A stretch of DNA of 64,000 bases from Zea mays (GCF_902167145.1 NC_050096.1:179463825-179527824); one strand, 5' to 3'; positions 11,265 through 24,268 are shown, counted from the stretch's first letter. The notes: generated by a model from the letters alone, not told the origin. Numbers and translations: made by a program.

Positions 11265-13895
11265 ATGTCGGGAGATCACGCCAAGAAGGAGATGATGACC
11301 GGCGAGAAGCCCGCTACAAGCCATGGGAAGGCTCCATCCGGGGAGTCCGCCAACAAGGTGAAGGGATCCCCTTCACACAACAAGTTGGGTCGGAGCGGTG
11401 ACAAGAAGAAGAAGATGAGGAAGGTGGTCTACTACGAGACCGACTCTTCGTCGCCATCCACCTCCGGCTCCGACACGCCGTCCGTAACTTCTAAGCGCCA
11501 TGAGCGCAAGAAGTTTAGTAAGATCCCCCTACGCTATCCTCGCATTTCCAAACGTACTCCATTGCTTTCCGTCCCATTAGGCAAACCACCCATGTTTGAT
11601 GGTGAGGATTATAATATGTGAAGTGATAAAATGAGGCATCATCTAACCTCACTCCACACAAGTATTTGGGATGTTGTTGAGATTGGAATACAGGTACCAT
11701 CACCGGGGGATGAAGACTATGATTCGGACGAGGTCACCCAAATCCAGCACTTTAACTCTCAAGCCACCACTATACTCCTCGCCTCTCTAAGTCGAGAGGA
11801 GTATAACAAGGTGCAAGGGTTAAAGAGCGCCAAGGAGATTTGGGACGTACTCAAGACCGCGCACGAAGGAGATGAGGTGACCAAAATCACCAAGCGGGAG
11901 ACGATCGAGGGGAAGCTCGGTCGGTTTCGACTTAACCAAGGCGAGGACCCTCAAGCCATGTACAACCGCTTGAAGACCTTGGTGAACCAAGTGCGCAACC
12001 TTGGGAGCACAAAATGGGATGACCATGAGATGGTCAAGGTTATTCTAAGATCCCTCGTATTTCTTAATCCTACGCAAGTTCAATTAATTCGAGGAAATCC
12101 TAGATATACACTAATGTCTCCCGAGGAAGTGATAGGAAATTTTGTGAGCTCTGAATTGATGATCAAAGACTCAAAGAAAATCATCGAGCTAGATGGCCCC
12201 TCCACGTCCTAAGCACAATCAGTCGCATTCAAGGCAACGGAGGAGAAAAAGGAGGAGTCTACATCAAGTAGACAACCCATCGATGCATCTAAGCTCGACA
12301 ACGAGAAAATGGCGCTCATCATCAAGAGCTTCCGCCAAATCCTCAAGCAAAGGAGGGGGAAGGATTACAAGCCCCGCTCCAAGAAGGTGTGCTACAAATG
12401 TGGTAAGCCCGGTCATTTCATTGCTAAATGTTTGTTATCTAGTGATAGTGATAGGGGCGACGACAAGAAGGGCAAGAGGAGAGAAAAGAAGAGGTACCAC
12501 AAGAAGAAGGGCGGCGATGCTCATGTGTGCTGCGAATGGGACTCCGACGAGAGCTCCTCCGACTCCTCCTCTGACGAGGACGCCGCCAACATCGTCGTCA
12601 CCAAGGGCCTCCTCTTCCCCAACGTCGGCCACAAGTGCCTCATGGCAAAGGATGGCAAAAGGAAGAAGGTAAAATCAAAATCCTCCACTAAATATGAAAC
12701 CTCTAGTGATGATGATAATGCTAGTGATGAGGAGGATAATTTGCGTACCCTTTTTGCCAACCTAAACATGCAACAAAAGGAAAAACTAAATGAATTAATT
12801 AGTGCTATTCATGAGAAGGATGATCTCTTGGACTCTCAAGAGGACTTCCTAATTAAAGAAAATAAGAAGCATGTTAAGGTTAAGAATGCTTATGCTCTAG
12901 AAGTAGAAAAATGTGAAAAATTATCTAGTGAGCTAAACACATGCCATGATATTATTACCAACCTTAGAAATGAGAATGTTAGTTTAATTGCTAAGGTTGA
13001 TTCAAATGATTGTAATGCTTCAATTCCCTATCTTAGAGATAATAATGTTGAATTGCTTGCTAAGATTGAAGAATTAAATGTTTCTCTTGCTAGCCTTAGA
13101 AATGAAAATGAAAAATTAATTGCTAAGGCTAAAGATTTAGATGTTTGCAATGTTACAATTTCCAATCTTAAAAGTGAGAATGACATATTACATGCTAAGA
13201 TTGTTGAACTAAAATCTTGCAAACCCTCTACATCTACCATTGAGCATGTTTCCATTTGTACTAGATGTAGAGACATTAATGTTGATGCTATCCATGATCA
13301 CCTAACTTTAATTAAGAAACAAAATGATCACATAGCTCAACTTAATGCAAAAATTAATGAGCGTGACTTAGAAAATGAAAAATTTAAATTTGCTAGAAGC
13401 ATGCTCTATAATGGGAGACGCCCTGGCATCAAGGATGGCATTGGCTTCCAAAAGGGGGACAATGTCAAACTTAATGCCCCTCCTAAAAGATTGTCTAACT
13501 TTGTTAAGGGCAAGGCTCCCATACCTCAGGATAACGAGGGTTACATTTTGTACCCTGCCGGTTATCCCGAGAGCAAAATTAGGAAAATTCACTCTAGGAA
13601 GTCTCACTCTGGCCCTAATCATGCTTTTATGTATAAGGGTGAGACATCTAGCTCTAGGCAATCAACCCGTGCTAAATTGCCTAGAAAGAAAACTCCTATT
13701 GCATCAAATGATCATAATATTTCATTTAAAACTTTTGATGCATCCTATGTTTTAACTAACAAATCCGGCAAGGTAGTTGCCAAATATGTTGGGGACAAAC
13801 ACAAGGGCTCCAAGACTTGTGTTTGGGTACCCAAAGTTCTTGTATCTAATGTCAAAGGACCCAAAACCGTTTGGGTACCTAAAATCAAGAACTAA
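11265..13895 (+). pseudogene. Element B gag, with two in-frame stops
   Basis: Single reading frame from ATG 11265 (MSGDHAKKEMM) to TAA 13893-13895, about 876 codons, broken by TGA at 11619-11621 (in place of a Trp codon, by comparison with A) and TAA at 12210-12212. Order: a basic Ser-rich N-terminus; the capsid-like UBN2-type region (from LGKPPMFDGEDYN to the conserved LKTLVNQVRNLG); a CCHC zinc knuckle (CYKCGKPGHFIAKC, about 12390-12432); a basic Ser/Asp-rich region; a long Asn/Lys/Glu-rich coiled coil (about 12760-13380); and C-terminal WVPK repeats. Gag would form the retroelement particle. The frame is otherwise well preserved. Confidence 0.85.
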
Positions 13896-13908
13896 ACTTG
13901 TTTTGTAG

Positions 13909-16631
13909 GTTTATGCATCCGGGGGCTCAAGTTGGATCATCGATAGCGGGTGCACAAACCATATGACAGGGGAGAAGAAAATGTTCTCCTCCTATGAGAA
14001 AAACCAAGATCCCCAATGAGCTATCACATTCGGGGATGGAAATCAAGGTTTGGTCAAAGGATTGGGTAAAATAGCTATATCACCTGACCATTCCATTTCC
14101 AATGTTTTTCTTGTGGACTCTTTAGATTACAACTTGCTTTCAGTTTCGCAATTATGCAAAATGGGTTACAACTGTCTTTTTACAGATGTAGGTGTCACTG
14201 TCTTTAGAAGAAGTGATGATTCAATAGCATTTAAGGGAGTGTTAGAGGGTCAACTATACTTAGTAGATTTTGATAGAGCTGGACTCGACACTTGCTTAAT
14301 TGCTAAGACTAACATGGGCTAGCTATGGCATCGCCGACTAGCACATGTTGGGATGAAGAATCTTCACAAGCTTCTAAAGGGAGAACACATTTTGGGACTA
14401 ACAAATGTTCATTTTGAGAAAGACAGGATTTGTAGCTCATGTCAGGCAGGGAAGCAAGTTGGTGTTCATCATCCACATAAGAACATCATGACGACCGACA
14501 GGCCACTCGAGCTCCTACACATGGACCTATTCGACCCGATTGCTTACATAAGCATCGGCGGGAGTAAGTACTGTCTAGTTATTGTGGGTGACTATTCTCG
14601 CTTCACTTGGGTGTTCTTTTTACAGGAAAAATCTCACACCCAAGAGACCTTAAAGGGATTCCTGGGACGGGCTCAAAATGAGTTCGGCTTAAGGATCAAG
14701 AAAATAAGAAGCGACAACGGGACGGAGTTCAAGAACTCTCAAATCGAAGGCTTCCTTGAGGAGGAGGGCATCAAGCATGAGTTCTCTTCTCCCTACACCC
14801 CACAACAAAATGGTGTAGTGGAAAGGAAGAATAGAACTCTATTGGACATGGCAAGAACCATGCTTGATGAGTACAAGACTTCGGATCGGTTTTGGGCCGA
14901 GGCGGTCAACACCTCTTGCTACGCTATCAACCGGTTGTATCTACACCGAATCCTCAAGAAGACATCATACGAACTCCTTACTGGTAAAAAGCCCAATGTT
15001 TCATATTTTAGGGTCTTTGGTAGCAAATGCTTTATTCTTGTTAAAAGAGGTAGAAAATCAAAATTTGCTCCTAAGACTGTAGAAGGCTTTTTACTAGGAT
15101 ATGATTCAAACACAAGGACATATAGAGTCTTTAACAAGTCCTCTAGGCAAGTTGAAGTTTCTTGTGACATTGTGTTTGATGAGACTAACGGTTTTCAAGT
15201 AGAGCAAGTTGATCTTGATGAACTAGATGATGAAGAGGCTTCGTGCGTCACGCTAAGGAACATGTCCATTGGGGATGTGTGTCCTAAAGAATCCGAAGAG
15301 CCTCCACAAGCACAAGATCAACCATCTTCCTCCATGCAAGCATCTCCACCAAATCAAGATGAGGATGAGGCTCAAAATGATGAAGGGGAAGATCAAGAAG
15401 ATGAGCCACCTCAAGAGGAGAGCAATGATCAAGGGGGAGATGCCCATGATCAAAATAAGGAAGATGAACAAGTTCCAAGACCACCACACCCAAGAGTCCA
15501 CCAAGCAATCCAACGAGATCACCCCGTCGACACCATCCTAGGCGACATTCATAAGGGGGTAACCACTAGATCTCGTGTTGCACACTTTTGTGAGCATTAC
15601 TCTTTTGTTTCCTCTATTGAGCCACAAAGGGTAGAGGAAGCACTTCAAGGTTCGGATTGGGTGATGGCGATGCAAGAGGAGCTCAACAATTTCACAAGGA
15701 ATGAGGTATGGCATTTAGTTCCACGTCCTAACCAAAATGTTGTAGGAACCAAGTGGGTCTTCCGCAACAAGCAAGACGAGCATGGTGTGGTGACAAGGAA
15801 CAAAGCCCGACTTGTGGCCAAGGGGTATTCACAAGTCGAAGGTTTGGATTTCGGTGAAACCTATGCACCCGTAGCTAGGTTAGAATCAATTCGCATTTTA
15901 CTTGCCTATGCTACTTACCATGGCTTTAAGCTTTACCAAATGGACGTGAAAAGTGCCTTCCTCAACAGACCAATCAAGGAAGATGTCTATGTTGAGCAAC
16001 CTCCCGGTTTTGAAGATAGTGAGTACCCTAACTATGTTTATAAACTCTCTAAGGCGCTTTATGGGCTCAAGCAAGCCCCAAGAGCATGGTATGAATACCT
16101 AAGATATTTTCTTATCACTAATGGCTTCAAAGTCGGAAAGGCCGATCCTACTTTATTTACTAAAACTCTTGACAATGATTTGTTTGTATGCCAAATTTAT
16201 GTCGATGATATTATATTTGGGTCTACTAACGAATCTACATGTAAAGAATTCAGTAGGATCATGACACAGAAATTCGAGATGTCGATGATGGGGGAGTTGA
16301 AGTACTTCTTGGGATTTCAAGTGAAACAACTCCAAGAGGGCACCTTCATTAGCCAAACGAAGTATATTCAAGACATTCTAAACAAGTTTGGAATGAATGA
16401 TGCCAAGCCCATCAAGACACCCATGGGAACCAATGGGCATCTCGACCTCGACACGGGAGGTAAATCCGTCGATCAAAAGGTATACCGGTCGATGATAGGA
16501 TCTTTACTCTACTTATGTGCATCACGACCAGACATAATGCTTTCCGTATGCTTGTGTGCAAGATTCCAAGCCGACCCTAAGGAAGCTCACCTTACAGCCG
16601 TAAAACGAATCATGAGATATTTAGTTCATAC
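13909..16631 (+). pseudogene. Element B pol, 5' part (protease, integrase, reverse transcriptase), cut by element C
   Basis: The frame lies +1 relative to gag and opens at 13909, just after TAG. Stops occur at 14017-14019 (TGA for Arg) and 14320-14322 (TAG for Trp). From 14353 the frame is open for 763 codons. Order: protease (SSWIIDSGCTNHM, about 13925), pre-integrase ([16 protein letters not shown], 14323), integrase with the acidic triad in [15 protein letters not shown] and [11 protein letters not shown], then RT with [13 protein letters not shown] and YVDD at 16198-16209. The RNase H start (RIMRYLVHT) is interrupted at 16631 by C; the rest follows at 25584. Confidence 0.9.
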
Positions 16632-17877
16632 TGAGAGCACCTAGAGGGGGGGTGAATAGGTGATCCTGTAAAACTTAAGCTTATAGCCACAAAAACTTGT
16701 TAAGTGTTAGCACAATAAATGCCAAGTGGCTAGAAAGGAGTCTCAACAAAACACAATACCACAAGAGATCAAACACAGAGATGACACAGTGGTTTATCCC
16801 GTGGTTCGGCCAAGACCAACGCTTGCCTACTCCACGTTGTGGCGTCCCAACGGACGAGGGTTGCAATCAACCCCTATCAAGCGGTCCAAAGACCCACTTG
16901 AATACCACGGTGTTTTGCTTGCTTTTTCTCAATCCCGTTTGCGAGGAATCTCCACAACTTGGAGCCTCTCGCCCTTACAATTGAAGTTCACAAAGAACAC
17001 AGAGCAAAGGGGGAAATGAGCAACGCACACAAGACTTCAAAAGATCAGAGCAACAACACGCACACAAGTCGCAACAAGAGCTCGCAACACAACTCAAAGA
17101 GTTCGCAACTCAATAAGAGCTCTAGATGCTATCACAATAAAACGAATGTGTGAGATCGATGTCTTGGTGCTTAGGAATGTTGTAGGAATGCTTGGTGTTC
17201 TCCTCCATGCGCCTAGGGGTCCCTTTTATAGCCCCAAGGCAGCTAGGAGCCGTTGAGAACAAATCCAGAAGGCCATCCTTGCCTTCTGTCGTCGGGCGCA
17301 CCGGACAGTCCGGTGCACACCGGACACTGTCCGGTGCCCGATTTCCTTCCTTAAACAGCGCAGTCGACCATTGGAGATCTAGGAGCCATTGGCGCACCGG
17401 ACATGTCCGGTGCACACCGGACAGTCCGGTGCCCCCTTCCGACCGTTGGCTTGGCCACGTGTCCCGCGCAGATCGCGCGGCCGACCGTTGGCTCACCGGA
17501 CAGTCCCGTGCACACCGGACAGTCCGGTGAATTTTAGCCGTACGCCGTCAGCAAATTCCCGAGAGCGGCCTCTTCGGCCGAGGCAGCCTGGCGCACCGGA
17601 CACTGTCCGGTGCACCACCGGACACTGTCCGGTGCACCAGACCGAAACAGCCTCTTGGCTGTACACAACCAACTCTCTTCTTTTCTTCTTCTTCCTGTTT
17701 CTAATACTTAGACAAGTATATTAGTACACAAAACCAATGTACTAAGACTTAGAAACATACCTTTGCTCTAGATTTGCACTTTGTTCATCCATGGGCATTG
17801 ATTCACATTTAAGCACTCGTGTTGACACTCAATCACCAAAATACTTAGAAATGGCCCAAGGGCACATTTCCCTTTCA
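16632..17877 (-). repeat. 3' LTR of element C (1246 bp)
   Basis: On the plus strand TGAGAGCACC...CCCTTTCA. The minus-strand TATA box (GGGGCTATAAAAGGG) lies at about 17218-17236. Palindromes of CACCGGACAGTCCGGTG type occupy about 17298-17335, 17395-17432, 17492-17532 and 17590-17640. It is about 14 bp shorter than the other LTR because of one indel in the GACCGTTGG repeat. Confidence 0.95.
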
Positions 17878-18666
17878 ATCTCCCCCTTTTTGGTGATTTA
17901 TGCCAACACAACATAAAGCAACTAGAACAAGTGCAAAATCACTTCAAATAAAACTCAAATTGATTTTGATTCAATTTTGGCATATATGGATCATCCTTTG
18001 CCACCACTTGGTTTGTTTTTGCAAATCAAACTCAAATATCTATCTCTAAGTCAAACGCACATGTTGAAGCATAAAGAGAGTCATTCCAAAAGAGATTGAT
18101 CAAAGATTTCAAAAACTTCCCCTTTTTCCCATAATCAACACTTCTCCCCACAAGAGGCCAACTTTTGACAAGAGAAATAATAAAAGAGTTTTGTCAACAC
18201 AAAACGCTCTATTCTACTATTTTCAAAATCTCTCAAGTGGTAGCTGATCCATTTTTCACTTTGGCCTTTATTTTCTCCCCCTTTGGCATCAAGCACCAAA
18301 ACGGGATCAATCTTGGCCCTTCTAACCCCATTGCCTCACCAAAATCTTCAATTAAGAACAAATAGGCAATGAGAATTTAAAGATGAACTTGGAATAAGTT
18401 ACCCTCTCATCGGAGTGCAGTGGAAGTCTTTCATGGTCCAAGTCCACCTTTTCCCTTTCAATCCTCCTTTGAGACTAAATCATCAACTCAAGCACATGGT
18501 TAGTCTCAAAGGGTCAAGTTGTAACACATCTCCCCCTAAAAATGTGCATCACTTTGCAACGGACTTGTGAGGTCCAGGGAGTGTTTGTACAACTTGAGCA
18601 CCACAATAAGCAACAAAATGCAGAAAGGAACATGATTCAAAAGCATAAATACAAGTATGCTACAAT
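17878..18666 (-). other. Element C 3' untranslated region with repeated polypurine motifs
   Basis: Between the pol stop and the 3' LTR there is no gene. Read on the minus strand it carries several AAAGGGGGAGA-like motifs (about 17876, 18118, 18145, 18272 and 18530). The one touching the LTR (AAAAAGGGGGAGAT) is the likely true polypurine tract priming plus-strand synthesis. Multiple copies are typical of Sireviruses. Confidence 0.75.
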
Positions 18667-21600
18667 TCAATCCAAGTTCCGCGAATCTAAGACATTTAGC
18701 TCACTACGCAACCTGCAAAAGGTCTTCTCATCTAGAGGCTTGGTAAAGATATCGGCTAGCTGGTTCTCGGTGCTAACATGAAATACTTCGATATCTCCCT
18801 TTTGCTGGTGGTCTCTCAAGAAGTGATGCCGGATGTCTATGTGCTTTGTGCGGCTGTGCTCAACAGGATTCTCCACCATGCGGATAGCACTCTCATTATC
18901 ACATAGGAGTGGGACTTTGCTCAGATTGTAGCCAAAGTCCCGGAGGGTTTGCCTCATCCAAAGCAGTTGCGCGCAACACTGTCCTGCGGCGACGTACTCG
19001 GCCTCAGCGGTGGATAGGGCAACGGAGGTTTGTTTCTTAGAGTTCCACGACACCAGGGACCTTCCTAAGAATTGGCACGTCCCTGATGTACTCTTCCTAT
19101 CGACCTTACATCCAGCATAGTCGGAGTCTGAGTATCCAACCAAGTCAAAGGTAGACCCCTTTGGATACCAGAGCCCGAAGCAAGGCATAGCAACTAAATA
19201 TCTCAGAATTCGCTTCACCACCACTAAGTGACACTCCTTAGGATCGGATTGAAATCTAGCACACATGCATACACTAAGCATAATATCCAGTCTACTAGCA
19301 CATAAGTAAAGCAAGGAACCTATCATGGACCGGTATGCTTTTTGATCAACGGACTTACCTCCTTTGTTGAGGTCGGTGTGTCCGTCAGTCCCCATAGGAG
19401 TCTTTGCGGGCTTGGCGTCCTTCATCCCAAACCGCTTCAGCAAGTCTTGCGTGTACTTCGTTTGGGAGATGAAGGTGCCGTCCTTGAGTTGCTTCACTTG
19501 GAACCCAAGGAAATAGTTCAACTCGCCCATCATCGACATTTCGAATTTCTGCGTCATCACCCTGCTAAACTCTTCACAAGACTTTTGGTTAGTAGAACCA
19601 AATATTATGTCATCGACATAAATTTGGCACACAAACAAATCACCATCACATGTCTTAGTAAAAAGAGTTGGATCGGCTTTCCCAACCTTGAAAGCATTAG
19701 CAAGTAAAAAGTCTCTAAGGCATTCATACCATGCTCTTGGGGCTTGCTTAAGTCCATAGAGCGCCTTAGAGAGCTTACACACGTGGTCGGGGTACCGTTC
19801 ATCCTCGAAGCCAGGGGGTTGCTCCACGTACACCTCCTCCTTGATTGGCCCGTTGAGGAAAGCGCTCTTCACATCCATTTGGAACAACCTGAAAGAATGG
19901 TGAGCGGCATATGCTAGCAAGATACGAATTGATTCTAGCCTAGCCACAGGAGCAAATGTCTCCTCAAAGTCCAAACCTGCGACTTGGGCATAACCTTTTG
20001 CCACAAGTCGAGCCTTGTTCCTCGTCACCACCCCGTGCTCGTCCTGTTTGTTGCGGAACACCCACTTGGTTCCCACAACATTTAGCTTGGGACGAGGCAC
20101 CAGTGTCCAAACTTCATTGCGCTTGAAGTTGTTGAGTTCTTCCTGCATGGCCAATACCCAATCCGGATCTAGCAAGGCCTCCTCTACCCTGAAAGGCTCA
20201 ATAGAAGAGACAAAGGAGTAATGCTCACAAAAATTAACTAATCGAGATCGAGTAGTTACTCCCTTGCTAATGTCACCCAAAATTTGGTCGACGGGATGAT
20301 CCCTTTGAATCATCGCTCGAACTTGGGTTGGAGGTGCCGGTTGTGCTTCTTCCTCCATTACTTGATCGTCTTGTGCTCCCCCTTGATCACACGCCTCCTT
20401 TTGATGAACCTGTTCATCGTCTTGAGTTGGGGGATGCACTGTTGTTGAGGAAGAAGGTTGATCACGTTCATCTTGTTCCTGTGGCCGCACTTCTCCAATC
20501 GCCATGGTTCGTATAGCGGCCGTCGGAACATCTTCTTCATCTACATCATCACAATCAACAACTTGCTCTCTTGGAGAGCCATTAGTCTCATCAAATACAA
20601 CGTCGCTAGAGACTTCAACCAAACCCGATGATTTGTTGAAGACTCTATACGCCTTTGTATTTGAGTCATAACCTAACAAAAACCCTTCTACAGCTTTGGG
20701 AGCAAACTTAGAAGTTCTACCCTTCTTTACTAGAATGTAGCACTTGCTCCCAAATACACGAAAGTAAGATACATTGGGTTTGTTACCGGTTAGCAGCTCA
20801 TATGAAGTCTTCTTGAGGAGGCGATGAAGGTAGACCCTGTTGATGGCGTGGCAAGCCGTGTTCACTGCTTCCGACCAGAAACACTCGGGGGTCTTGAATT
20901 CTCCAAGCATCGTCCTCGCCATATCGATTAGCGTCCTGTTCTTCCTCTCTACTACACCATTTTGCTGTGGTGTGTAGGGAGCGGAGAACTCGTGCTTGAT
21001 CCCTTCCTCCTTAAGAAACTCCTCCACTTGAAGGTTCTTGAACTAGGACCCGTTGTCGCTCCTTATCTTCTTCACCTTGAGCTCAAACTCATTTTGAGCT
21101 CTCCTGAGGAAGCGCTTGAGAGTCCCTTGGGTTTCAGACTTATCCTGCAAAAAGAACACCCAAGTGAAGCGGGAAAAGTCATCAACAATAACTAAACCAT
21201 ACTTACTTCCTCCTATGCTCAGATAGGCGACGGGTCCGAAGAGGTCCATATGAAGCAGCTCCAGGGGTCTTGAAGTGGTCATCACATTCTTGCTGTGATG
21301 CGCTCCTCCCACCTGTTTCCCTGCTTGACAAGCTGCACAAGGTCTATCTTTTTCAAAATGAACATTGGTTAGACCTATCACATGTTCTCCCTTTAGAAGC
21401 TTGTGGAGGTTCTTCATCCCCACATGTGCTAAGCGGCGATGCCACAGCCAGCCCATGCAAGTCTTAGCTATTAAGCATGCATCTAGACCGGCCTCTTCTT
21501 TTGCAAAATCAACTAGGTAAAGCTTGTCGTCTAATACACCCTTAAAATCTAGTGAACCATCACATCTTCTAAAGACAGACACATCTATATTTGTAAATAG

Positions 21601-21873
21601 ACAGTTATATCCCATATGACATAATTGACTAACGGATAGCAAGTTATATCCAAGACTCTCCACTAGAAACACATTAGAGATAGAATGCTCATTGGAGATT
21701 GCAATTTTACCTAGCCCTTTTACCTTGCCTTGATTCCCGTCACCGAATATAATTGAATCTTGGGAATCCTTATTCTTGACGTAGGAGGTGAACATCTTCT
21801 TCTCCCCCATCATATGGTTTGTGCATCCGCTGTCGATAATCCAGCTTGAACCCCCGGATGCATAAACCTGCAA
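18667..21873 (-). pseudogene. Element C pol with one internal stop
   Basis: A single minus-strand frame of about 1069 codons, interrupted only by TAG at 21043-21045, which replaces the Glu of the integrase DNGSEFKN motif. Order: protease (SSWIIDSGCTNHM) near 21850; pre-integrase ([17 protein letters not shown]) near 21440; integrase with LLHMDLF, SDNGS and [11 protein letters not shown]; a charged Gln-rich linker (about 20330-20560); RT with YVDD at 19609-19620; and RNase H with STAEAEYVA, ending at NVLDSRNLD. Pol would cleave Gag-Pol, copy RNA and integrate cDNA. The frame is +1 to gag. A TTGCATTGCAG/GTTTATG acceptor-like site marks its beginning. Confidence 0.9.
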
Positions 21874-21880
21874 TGCAAAT

Positions 21881-24268
21881 TTAGGCTTGGGACTTAGGTA
21901 CCCAACTCTTGTTGGGTCCTACAAGGTTAGTGCAAATATCCTTAGGGACCCAAATGCAAGTTTTGTCTCCCTTGCATTTTGCCCCTAACTTCCTAGCAAC
22001 TATCTTCCTATCCTTTCTACAAATAGCAAAGGAAGCATTTAGGGCATGATAAATTGTAGAAGGTCCATGAACTTTCCTATGAGCATTAACAACATTTCTC
22101 CTAGGCATATTGTGAATAACATTACTTCTACCTACCTTTCTATCATGCACAACATGAGAACTGGAAGCAGTCATAGCATAAGAATCATAAGCATGTGAAT
22201 CAAAAGCATCATAACTTCTAAAAGCATTTCTAGAATTTTTCCTATCATGATACAAAAAGGCATGGTTCTTTTTAGCACTAGTAGCCATAGGGGCCTTCCC
22301 TTTTTCCTTAGCGGGAATGGGAGCCTTATGGCTTGTTAAGTTCTTGGCTTCCCTTTTGAAGCCAAGTCCATCCTTAATTGAGGGGTGTCTACCAATCGTG
22401 TAGGCATCCCTTGCAAATTTTAGCTTATCAAATTCGCTTTTGCTAGCCTTAAGTTGAGCATTAAGACTAGCCACTTCATCATTCAATTTAGAAATTGAAA
22501 CTAGATGTTTACTACAAGTATCAACATCAAGATCTTTACACCTAGTGCACGTTTCAACAATTTCTACACAAGATGTTGATTTACTGGCTACTTCTAGTTT
22601 AGCATTTAAGTCATCATTAACACTCTTTAAAGTAGCAATGTTTTCATGACAAGAAGATAATTCACTAGAAAGCACTTCATTTCTTTTAACTTCTAAAGCA
22701 TAGGATTTTTGTGCATCTACAAACTTATCATGTTCATCATACAACAAATCCTCTTGCTTTTCTAAAAGCCTATCCTTTTCATTCAAGGCATCAATCAATT
22801 CATTGATTTTATCAATTTTATTTCTGTCCAATCCCTTGAATAAACTAGAGTAATCTATTTCATCATCACTAGACTCATCGTCACTAGAAGAATCATAAGT
22901 GACATCATTACGAGTGATTACCTTCTTCTCTCTTGCCATGAGGCAAGTGTGACGCTCGTTGGGGAAGAGGGATGACTTGTTGAATGCAGTGGCGGCGAGT
23001 CCCTCATTGTCGGAGTCAGACGAGGAGCAGTCCGAGTCCCACTCCTTGCCAAGATGAGCCTCGCCCTTTGCCTTCTTATAATTCTTCTTCTTCTCCCTCT
23101 TATTCCCTTGGTCCTGATCACTATCATTGTCGGGACAGTTAGCAATAAAATGACCAAGCTTACCGCATTTGAAGCACGAATGCTTCCCCTTGGCTTTGGT
23201 CTTGCTTGGCTGTCCCTTGCGACCTTTAAGCGCCGTCTTGAATCTTTTGATGATGAGGGCCATCTCTTCATCATTAAGTCCGGCCGCCTCAATTTGTGCC
23301 ACCCTGCTAGGTAGCGCCTCCTTGCTTCTTGTTGCCTTGAGAGCAAAGGGTTGAGGCTCGTTGATCGGTCCATTCAAGGCGTCGTCCACGTATCTTGCCT
23401 CCTTGATCATCATCCGCCCGCTTACGAATTTTCCGAGTACCTCCTCGGGCGTCATCTTCGTGTACCTAGGATTCTCACGAATATTGTTCACGAGATGAGG
23501 ATCAAGAACGGTAAATGACCTTAGCATTAGGCGGACGACGTCGTGATCCGTCCATCGCGTGCTTCCGTAGCTCCTTATTTTGTTGATAAGGATCTTGAGC
23601 CGGTTGTATGTTTGCGTCGGCTCCTCTCCCCTTATCATCGCGAATCGTCCGAGCTCGCCCTCCACCAACTCCATCTTGGTGAGTAAGGTGACATCATTCC
23701 CCTCATGAGAGATCTTGAGGGTGTCCCAAATCTGCTTGGCATTGTCCAAGCCGCTCACCTTGTGATACTCGTCCCTGCACAAAGAGGCTAGCAACACAGT
23801 AGTAGCTTGTGCATTTTTATGGATCTGTTCATTAATAAATGAAGGACTATCCGAGCTATCAAATTTCATTCCACTTTCCACAATCTCCCAAATGCTTGGA
23901 TGGAGAGAAAATAGGTGTGTACGCATTTTGTGACTCCAAAATCCGTAGTCCTCTCCATCAAAGTGAGGAGGCTTGCCAAGTGGAATGGGGAGCAAATGAG
24001 CATTTGAGCTGTGCGGAATGCGCGAATAATCAAAAGAGAAGTTTGAGTTAACCGTCTTTTGTTTGTCGTAGTCGTCGTCCTTGTGGGAAGAAGTAGACTC
24101 GTCGCTGTCGTAGTAGACGATCTCCTTGATACGTCTTGTCTTCTTCTTCTTCCCATCTTTACGTCTGTGGCCCGAGCCAGAGTCGTTGGATTTGTCATCT
24201 TTTGGCTCGTTGACGAAGGACTCCTTTTCCTTGTCGTTGATCATGATTCCCTTCCCCTTAGGATCCAT
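21881..24268 (-). CDS. Element C gag (intact, 795 aa)
   Basis: Complete frame from ATG 24268 (MDPKGKGIMINDKEKES) to TAA 21881-21883. Residues about 70-300 form the capsid-like UBN2-type region (LGKPPHFDGEDYGFWSHKM, then TQTYNRLKILINKIRS). A CCHC zinc knuckle, CFKCGKLGHFIANC, sits near residue 364. A Ser/Asp-rich acidic stretch and a coiled-coil region (about residues 480-620) follow, with Ji-type WVPK motifs at the C-terminus. It is the structural protein of the particle. The ATG follows the primer-binding site by about 40 bases. No damage is visible. Confidence 0.92.
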   Translation of the reverse strand: MDPKGKGIMINDKEKESFVNEPKDDKSNDSGSGHRRKDGKKKKTRRIKEIVYYDSDESTSSHKDDDYDKQKTVNSNFSFDYSRIPHSSNAHLLPIPLGKPPHFDGEDYGFWSHKMRTHLFSLHPSIWEIVESGMKFDSSDSPSFINEQIHKNAQATTVLLASLCRDEYHKVSGLDNAKQIWDTLKISHEGNDVTLLTKMELVEGELGRFAMIRGEEPTQTYNRLKILINKIRSYGSTRWTDHDVVRLMLRSFTVLDPHLVNNIRENPRYTKMTPEEVLGKFVSGRMMIKEARYVDDALNGPINEPQPFALKATRSKEALPSRVAQIEAAGLNDEEMALIIKRFKTALKGRKGQPSKTKAKGKHSCFKCGKLGHFIANCPDNDSDQDQGNKREKKKNYKKAKGEAHLGKEWDSDCSSSDSDNEGLAATAFNKSSLFPNERHTCLMAREKKVITRNDVTYDSSSDDESSDDEIDYSSLFKGLDRNKIDKINELIDALNEKDRLLEKQEDLLYDEHDKFVDAQKSYALEVKRNEVLSSELSSCHENIATLKSVNDDLNAKLEVASKSTSCVEIVETCTRCKDLDVDTCSKHLVSISKLNDEVASLNAQLKASKSEFDKLKFARDAYTIGRHPSIKDGLGFKREAKNLTSHKAPIPAKEKGKAPMATSAKKNHAFLYHDRKNSRNAFRSYDAFDSHAYDSYAMTASSSHVVHDRKVGRSNVIHNMPRRNVVNAHRKVHGPSTIYHALNASFAICRKDRKIVARKLGAKCKGDKTCIWVPKDICTNLVGPNKSWVPKSQA

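Noticed and set aside
18667..21873. Envelope-like gene in Sireviruses.
   Set aside because: No open frame with membrane segments lies between pol and the 3' LTR in B, C or F.
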